DNA of 48,089 nucleotides from Alphaproteobacteria bacterium (GTDB lineage: Bacteria; Pseudomonadota; Alphaproteobacteria; Micavibrionales; Micavibrionaceae): the NCBI GenBank assembly GCA_018399685.1, contig JAGYOK010000012.1, positions 1 to 48,089 of the forward strand, in the 5' to 3' direction. This document shows positions 44,101 to 48,089 of the stretch, piece by piece; the stretch's first letter is position 1; each line of letters opens with the position of its first letter. The notes under the pieces were generated by a model, which saw nothing but the letters and a program-made list of their open reading frames with translations, was not told the DNA's origin and did no database searches. Position numbers and translations under genes: made by a program.

Positions 44101-46656
44101 CGCGCCTTGATCAAAACCATAATAACCAATTTTCATGCCTTCCGCGGCAAGGCCTTTGTTCAATGCGTCCCGAACTTGTGCAAATTGAGGTTTCGTTAAA
44201 ATTGCTGTTTTAAGGGTTTCTCCAACAGCATCATCATAATACCCACTGGCATTTTTCGTACCATTGAGCATTTTAAGTCCCATAATCATCTTGGCCGCAA
44301 AATCTTGAGACTCTGAGCCAAAATTACTCTTGTCGCTTAATTCCTCCAGACTCAAAGGCCGAATAAGACCACCGACCATATCCTTAACAAAACCACTATT
44401 AAAGCCCGTTATATCAAGGTTATTAATCTGATTGCCAACAAGTCCTAATGTAATTTTTACTGTTCCTATATGATCTTCTAATTTTTCAGGATTATCCTTT
44501 GGCTTAGGATCATCCTTTTTATTATCCTTTTCCGGATTGTTGCCCTTGTCCTTGTCCTTTTCCTTTTCCTTGTCCAGATTAGCGCCTGATGTATTATTCG
44601 AAGGAACCGTATAGTTAACCATTTCAGCAGGCCCCTTTAGCAACCCAGCCGCTTTCAACACCGTCAAATCATCAATAACCTGTGGAATCAAGTCTCTTTG
44701 CGCCTGTAGCTCTGCAATATCTTCAGAGTACTTTCGCTTGCCATACTCCGTATCCGACTTAAACTCCTTCAATTTCTCATCGATCTGCTCTATAAGCATT
44801 TTTTCCAGAATTGCGGCATTTTCAGGCAAAAATTCCTTCGGCTTGTCTTTATTTAATACCTCGTCCAGTTCTTGTTTTTTTTGTGCAGCATATTTTTCAG
44901 CCTCGCCTCCTTTACCAAATAGTTCTGCGGCTTTATTGGCCGCTTTTTTAGCAATATCTGGAACCATTTCAGACGCTATCAAAAGACTCTTATTTTCATA
45001 CATCCCGGCCAGAAAATTCAGATGCCCCATAACACCTTTGTAAGATTCAAAGGCCTGTTGATCAAAAACACCGTCAACCTTTCCAGGGGTTTTCAGCTCT
45101 GTTTCCGGTTTAACATCAAGTCCAGAGATTGTTTCCTGAGCATTCAACTGCGGCGCCAATAAACTAAGCGCTTCCTCAACTCGCCCAAAGCGCGCAAGAT
45201 ACTCGTCCCTATTCATGCCATCTGGAACTTTAGGCCCGCTCACAATCACATCTTCTTTGGGCGCTGGATCTTTCTGCGTTGCAACGGCCTCGGGCTGATT
45301 CATACCGGGTATGGCAAGCGGCTTACCTGTGTTGGCGATCGTGTCGGCAACCACTTTTTGAGCTATTTCAAAATTTCCGACTATACCAACAGCATCTTGC
45401 CTGAGCTTATTATAAGTATCCGGATCTGTTTCTTTCAAATGATCGAGATAAACACTCCCCTGAGCAACCTGCTCTTCATAGGTATCCGCTTTCTCAACAT
45501 GTTCACTTTTTAAAGCTGTCCCCATGCGATAGGCGTTGATAGCGGAAACCTCTGATGCCATACTAATAAAAGCATGTTGCTGTGCATATTGCATCGTCAA
45601 CTCGCTTTCATTCTGGGCTTTATCTGCTTCCCACCTATCCCCTTGTCCTGCTTTTTCGTACCGGTCTTGCAGCTTTTTCATACCTTCCGCAACCCAGGCC
45701 TGCCCTTCCGGGGATTGAGCACCCTGTCTCATATAGGCTTGCTGTCTTTCAACAAATCTGGAATTGGCTTCCGTTACAAATTCTTTTGTCATTTGCCCGT
45801 TTTCGGCTTTCATGCCGAGAGAACCCCCATAAAAAGCAACAATACTGGTATTTTGAGCAACCTGCTGCGCCTGCTGCTCTTGCAAAATATCTCTTACGGC
45901 TGTTTTCGCCTGATCGTATGTTGCTCCGCCCTGAGAAATAACAGCGCCTTTTGCAATCTGAGTAACCACAGAAGGCAGGGCTTTGCTATTAGGGTCACTG
46001 GCAACAACGTCCTTTGACAAATCTTTTACAACAGCACCGGCCATTGTCATATATTCTGTTTTAATTTCAGGGGATAGCCCATTAAAATGCTTATTTATCG
46101 ACGCTTCTGTTTGTTCATCGACCTTTCCGGATAATATTTTGTCAATATCAACAGGGTCTTTACCATCGGCTTTAAGCACATCATTATACGCCATCGTCTG
46201 AGCAAGCATTCCGGCAAATATCTGATTTCCGGTGTTATAAACCTCATAATTATATCCGGCGATCTGTTCTTCACTCGCATCAGTCGGCAGGCCATTCCCG
46301 CTCTTATCAAGCTCTTCTCCAAATCTGGTAAAAAAGCCCTCATAAAGTTTTTGAAGATTTGTGTAGTTTTCACTTACTTCTGAAAAGAAACCGCTTTTGG
46401 CATCCACTGTTTCCGGCATTCTTTCTGAAACACCAAGCAAATTACCATATATTGCCAATCTGTTCGCAGCAGAAAGCGGGCTATCTATCTTAACCTCATT
46501 AGGATTTCCTGCAGGCTCAAGCACAATTCTGCCGCTCACCACCAAGCGCCCATCTTCATTGATTTCTGATTTTATATCGGCTACGCCTTTTGCTTCGGCA
46601 GTATGCTTTTCCTGCATCTCGCGGGCTTCTTTAAGCGCTTTTAATCTATCAGCCAT
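41113..46656 (-). CDS. Giant hypothetical protein (1847 residues)
   Basis: No family is recognised along its length. The product has no signal peptide or clear membrane helix. It is polar, with long helical runs, many E-K-A-Q heptad-like stretches and a low-complexity charged linker rich in K, D, E, P and N (about 692-730). A tyrosine/asparagine/histidine-rich C-terminal region follows (about 1560 onward), then a glutamine run near 1825-1835 and the end DPVYQGAP. Cysteines are nearly confined to the last 300 residues (for example DECGCKRD). An AGGGG box lies 6 nt before the ATG. Size, lack of an export signal and a divergent tail would fit a protein secreted by a specialised system, or an internal scaffold; neither is shown. 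It follows the 46971 gene on the same strand after a 314-bp gap. Confidence 0.75.
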   Translation of the reverse strand: MADRLKALKEAREMQEKHTAEAKGVADIKSEINEDGRLVVSGRIVLEPAGNPNEVKIDSPLSAANRLAIYGNLLGVSERMPETVDAKSGFFSEVSENYTNLQKLYEGFFTRFGEELDKSGNGLPTDASEEQIAGYNYEVYNTGNQIFAGMLAQTMAYNDVLKADGKDPVDIDKILSGKVDEQTEASINKHFNGLSPEIKTEYMTMAGAVVKDLSKDVVASDPNSKALPSVVTQIAKGAVISQGGATYDQAKTAVRDILQEQQAQQVAQNTSIVAFYGGSLGMKAENGQMTKEFVTEANSRFVERQQAYMRQGAQSPEGQAWVAEGMKKLQDRYEKAGQGDRWEADKAQNESELTMQYAQQHAFISMASEVSAINAYRMGTALKSEHVEKADTYEEQVAQGSVYLDHLKETDPDTYNKLRQDAVGIVGNFEIAQKVVADTIANTGKPLAIPGMNQPEAVATQKDPAPKEDVIVSGPKVPDGMNRDEYLARFGRVEEALSLLAPQLNAQETISGLDVKPETELKTPGKVDGVFDQQAFESYKGVMGHLNFLAGMYENKSLLIASEMVPDIAKKAANKAAELFGKGGEAEKYAAQKKQELDEVLNKDKPKEFLPENAAILEKMLIEQIDEKLKEFKSDTEYGKRKYSEDIAELQAQRDLIPQVIDDLTVLKAAGLLKGPAEMVNYTVPSNNTSGANLDKEKEKDKDKGNNPEKDNKKDDPKPKDNPEKLEDHIGTVKITLGLVGNQINNLDITGFNSGFVKDMVGGLIRPLSLEELSDKSNFGSESQDFAAKMIMGLKMLNGTKNASGYYDDAVGETLKTAILTKPQFAQVRDALNKGLAAEGMKIGYYGFDQGAEPSKEQVAERTRFVDMIVNYKDRQPAEPAKDADKTVLDKYMKEMEAYEKFGEKHKAEIKGAEQLNNFFNSMNVLHQEEMLLNDKEASSINQNNLMIDMASAALDKFSPGLKMWIKDFFTNSPIGQMVGSLIGMKGFDISRLWGEKRDVSDPNTQVQDLQRNFDSLYKEAAEKAGPGADTATVMGEAQKLAADKMDSFGFKATMKILFKGEDESFIKNTVNDALKNASGASTPEEARALFTDSVRMAMEAKGIDPNTIDQAVKNTKEASEEYNKQNPDQAADLAVAAQTTVSPKNTLNLDPNDPNAHIIGASVIADGDAEHKVRLLYTPNKDAFIQGPSRFSNGRIQDIQEVIEANAEKLGLALKPEGMKIDGTLSDMATPYTCAMLEEILIRAKVHEWQAADKDITQGDLDALKTDLVNKGLGRMLADDGNMDAVMAYMEANGVSVEDREKFKNNMDKLEDDFYSTRLPGNPKQDSSVLEQSLAGGQFKMDMATFVPLVVMEPVPAPKDGDPLEELYKKHNPDPSREVPIFYMKEGDTAVYAAIRNKHGDNDPTNDTFEELRFRMYQTQNDINEADYPDAKKLLDNYNFGKDAGIGEIRTVINEVLDLRPKEYGIDVKIEQKPEEPKESPAEIAARVARQHGGECERPETFVDFPKMTNYMKGEAAEMLNVYNNESVMRIAERDHRHPLDVYFDQKSTNIPVLAGSQRTGVVFLEPEQFGVKHEKADVIMAVRNHSGSWDFRYVNYEEHQIRPFDQHRGNSADEKCADMREIVDPSKVGYRRLDHVLDEHSRGSGGVSTHLGNAKSGYIGMRAIVPGYQNSVSGFRAVYGYENPHDVQAYRNATVHNYNTRTAYENAESADDQMRKSQYTNRYGNGYTKADDKGQPRCNDDQRVPDCRGQFAHKAGQPDDKEWWEKTKPGKHAVSSYGTQVKALGEIGKKIGGWFGGLGKNDRAIHENQDECGCKRDYEQEQLQQQQYNQQKTYDPNDPVYQGAP

Positions 46657-46673
46657 TTCACACCCCTAAAACT

Positions 46674-46688
46674 TTAACTTGAGCTTAA
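46674..46688. promoter_or_regulatory. Possible CtrA-type site ahead of the giant gene
   Basis: TTAACTTGAGCTTAA matches TTAA-N7-TTAA. It lies only 18 bp before the ATG, overlapping the ribosome-binding region, so repression or chance is more likely than activation. In AT-rich DNA this motif can occur by chance. Confidence 0.3.
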
Positions 46689-46906
46689 ATCACTCTCTTG
46701 TCAGTTTTACGTTATCGCCAAACAGGTTTTTTTAACTTTCATATCTTTAGGCGGCTTTAATTTATTTATCTTTGATTAACCTTGCCCAAAACGCAATTTC
46801 ACACCTGCATTAATTTAAAATATTGTCCCATATTACAGAAATTATTACAAATTTAATTTAACAACGCCCGTAACGCATTGATTTGATTGATGTTTTCTAA
46901 TCGCAA

Positions 46907-46931
46907 TTTGGGGGCAAATATCGCCCCCAAA
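46907..46931 (-). terminator. Stem-loop downstream of the 46971 gene
   Basis: TTTGGGGGC (46907-46915) pairs perfectly with GCCCCCAAA (46923-46931), loop of 7. It lies 40 bp past the stop. No clear T-run follows on the minus strand beyond the stem itself, so it may be an RNA-stabilising or factor-dependent structure. Confidence 0.55.
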
Positions 46932-46970
46932 CATGGTTTTTCCAAAACCGGATCTATTTCAAGCAAAACC

Positions 46971-47648
46971 CTACTCCTGCATAGCTTTCATGATTTCAGG
47001 ATAGCTTCTGATCGTAGCGATCAGCATCATGTTCATATTGTCCTGTGTTTCATCCATTTTGCTGAGCATAAACTCACAAGCTTCCGGCGTTGACACTGGA
47101 ATTTTTTCAAAGCGTGAGGAATTCGCCTTACGTGTCTCATCAACCAGAGCAAAAATATTTTTCATACTGTCCTGAGACGCGTAATCCTGCGCCATAGTCA
47201 TCGAATTAATGTTAGCCCACGCCTCTTTCATGTTGGCATCAACGCTCTTTGTCCAGCTACCCCAGCGTGTATCTATGCGGTCCGCCATATCCGGATTATT
47301 TTCCTTACAAGCATTAACGGCCTTTTCTACATCTTCGCGTACAGCTTTAACCGTACTGTAAATATTATAGTTTCCATAGATAATGCCAAAATGAGTATAC
47401 TCCGCCTGCCCCAAATTCTTTGTTACGTTGCGAACCTGCCCGCTAAGCGCCTCCATCTGCGCTTTTGCCAGTGCTGCGGCCTTAGGGTCTCCCTCGTCAA
47501 TAATAACTTCCTCATCGCCGGATTTATCTGCTTCCTGAGCAACCGCCTGCTTCACAAACCCAAAGTCCGTAAACACGGATAAAGCGCTAAAAGTAATAAA
47601 TGAAAAAACAACCATGGATAATAGTAATTTTGGTAAGCGCGAGCACAT
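46971..47648 (-). CDS. Hypothetical secreted helical protein
   Basis: No family is recognised. The start used is ATG 47648 (MCSRLPKLL...), with an AAGGA box 7 nt upstream; the frame extends to 47693 without support. The 225 residues begin with a signal peptide (hydrophobic about 7-27, AVAQ at 36-39 as possible cleavage region). An acidic stretch (EADKSGDEEVIIDEGD) leads into a helical domain with two cysteines (NACKENN and EACEFML). The helices carry many methionines near the end (MDETQDNMNMMLIATIRSYPEIMKAM). It is expected in the periplasm or outside the cell. It is upstream of the giant gene on the same strand; any joint role is inference from position. Confidence 0.65.
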   Translation of the reverse strand: MCSRLPKLLLSMVVFSFITFSALSVFTDFGFVKQAVAQEADKSGDEEVIIDEGDPKAAALAKAQMEALSGQVRNVTKNLGQAEYTHFGIIYGNYNIYSTVKAVREDVEKAVNACKENNPDMADRIDTRWGSWTKSVDANMKEAWANINSMTMAQDYASQDSMKNIFALVDETRKANSSRFEKIPVSTPEACEFMLSKMDETQDNMNMMLIATIRSYPEIMKAMQE

Positions 47649-47760
47649 GAGAAAATCCTTGCTAAAAACGTTAAAAATATTTGGCTTCACCAACCTTTAT
47701 AGCAAAAAAACATGATGGCACAAACCTATTTTAAGGAAACGCTCACAAAGAGCAAAAATA

Positions 47761-47790
47761 AAAAAAGGCCGCTGGTTTTACCCAGCGGCT
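47761..47790 (-). terminator. Terminator downstream of the 33-residue peptide gene
   Basis: On the minus strand AGCCGCTGG and CCAGCGGCC form a 9-bp stem around loop GTAAAA, followed by a T-run (A-run about 47760-47766 on the plus strand). It faces a transcript coming from the right, which includes the small frame at 47933-48034, and it isolates the secreted-protein gene from it. Confidence 0.8.
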
Positions 47791-47932
47791 AGATTAGAAC
47801 TTGATAAGCTGTTAGCAACTCGATTTGATGGAAAAAGGGGCTAAACAAATCTAAGTTTATCTATCAAGCTCTGCACATGACAAGTTTACGAGACAAACAC
47901 TAAAACCTGAATTAATACTGCCTTATTTAAAT

Positions 47933-48034
47933 TTAATCACTTTCCCTTTCTGCTGGTTCCGGCCAACACAAGAAGGCCATTATCCCCACAAAACTAAAAA
48001 TCGCCACAATAAATGCAACAAAACCCGACATCAT
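47933..48034 (-). CDS. Small single-span membrane peptide (33 residues)
   Basis: The frame opens with two ATGs (48034 and 48031), with an AGGGTGG box 6 nt upstream on the minus strand, and encodes 33 residues. Residues 3-22 are a continuous hydrophobic helix (SGFVAFIVAIFSFVGIMAFL), followed by CWPEPAEREESD-like polar residues (actual end CWPEPAERESD). A typical bacterial small membrane protein has just this form. A terminator lies about 150 bp downstream on the same strand. No function can be named; small membrane proteins often modulate larger transporters or envelope sensors. Confidence 0.55.
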   Translation of the reverse strand: MMSGFVAFIVAIFSFVGIMAFLCWPEPAERESD

Positions 48035-48089
48035 TTTTAACCACCCTTATATATAATTTAATCTTACCACGTACAAAGTAAATAAGAAG

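Larger units (their letters stand above)
46657..46970. other. Intergenic region between secreted-protein gene and giant gene
   Basis: This 314-bp AT-rich region should carry the promoter of the giant gene and the end of the preceding transcript. It includes a CtrA-type site (46674-46688) and a hairpin (46907-46931). I see no ORF of convincing composition inside it. Confidence 0.6.

Noticed and set aside
1-48089. CRISPR array, rRNA or tRNA genes
   Set aside because: No regularly spaced repeats and no cloverleaf or rRNA-like stretch was recognised by eye; the only direct repeat is the two-copy 55-bp element.

Overview
The window looks like a chromosomal segment of an AT-rich, Gram-negative alphaproteobacterium. 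This rests on the rnd-kdsD-lptC-lptA gene order, two full LptF/LptG permeases, LolA, MlaA and MlaC, a short DEDDy RNase D, a pepA-holC pair divergent from lptF-lptG, and sites of the CtrA type (TTAA-N7-TTAA). Lineage is an inference; a free-living or predatory group such as the Micavibrio relatives would fit, but the sequence alone does not prove it. No rRNA, tRNA, CRISPR array or complete insertion sequence was found.

Layout. 1-3.4 kb (minus): LPS transport and Kdo synthesis genes (lptA, lptC, kdsD) behind a small RNase D gene. 3.6-8.8 kb (plus): a response regulator with a degenerate GGDEF domain, then a compact exopolysaccharide block (export/SLBB protein, Wzz-type tyrosine kinase, two unrecognised membrane-associated proteins). 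8.8-10.4 kb (minus): lolA-recR plus a small secreted protein. 10.7-13.0 kb (plus): tdh-kbl threonine catabolism, ended by a clear terminator. 13.1-15.7 kb (minus): ftsK. 16-18 kb: two small unknown genes, one with a tandem 56-residue repeat, and pheA. 18-19.3 kb: a frameshifted Lcl_C-domain gene. 19.3-23.9 kb: holC and pepA (minus), joined by a long palindromic element, divergent from lptF-lptG (plus). 24.1-25.8 kb (plus): mlaA and mlaC. 25.8-35.1 kb (minus): three tandem genes for DotA/TraY-like polytopic membrane proteins of about 1000 residues each. 35.1-36.7 kb: a palindromic repeat region and an intact Lcl_C paralogue. 36.8-41.0 kb: ettA, three small unknown genes (two behind a duplicated 55-bp upstream element) and tag. 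41.1-48.0 kb (minus): an 1847-residue protein of unknown function, a 225-residue secreted protein and a 33-residue membrane peptide.

How the parts fit together. Much of the window serves the cell envelope: Kdo supply, LPS extraction and bridging, lipoprotein carriage, retrograde phospholipid transport and polysaccharide export. The most unusual part is the DotA/TraY triplet. This family is known as a single inner-membrane component of type IVB secretion and IncI conjugation machines, yet here three diverged copies sit in one apparent operon with no other recognisable Dot/Icm or Tra gene in view. The giant protein and its secreted neighbour further right are candidates for a linked function, but that link is positional inference only.
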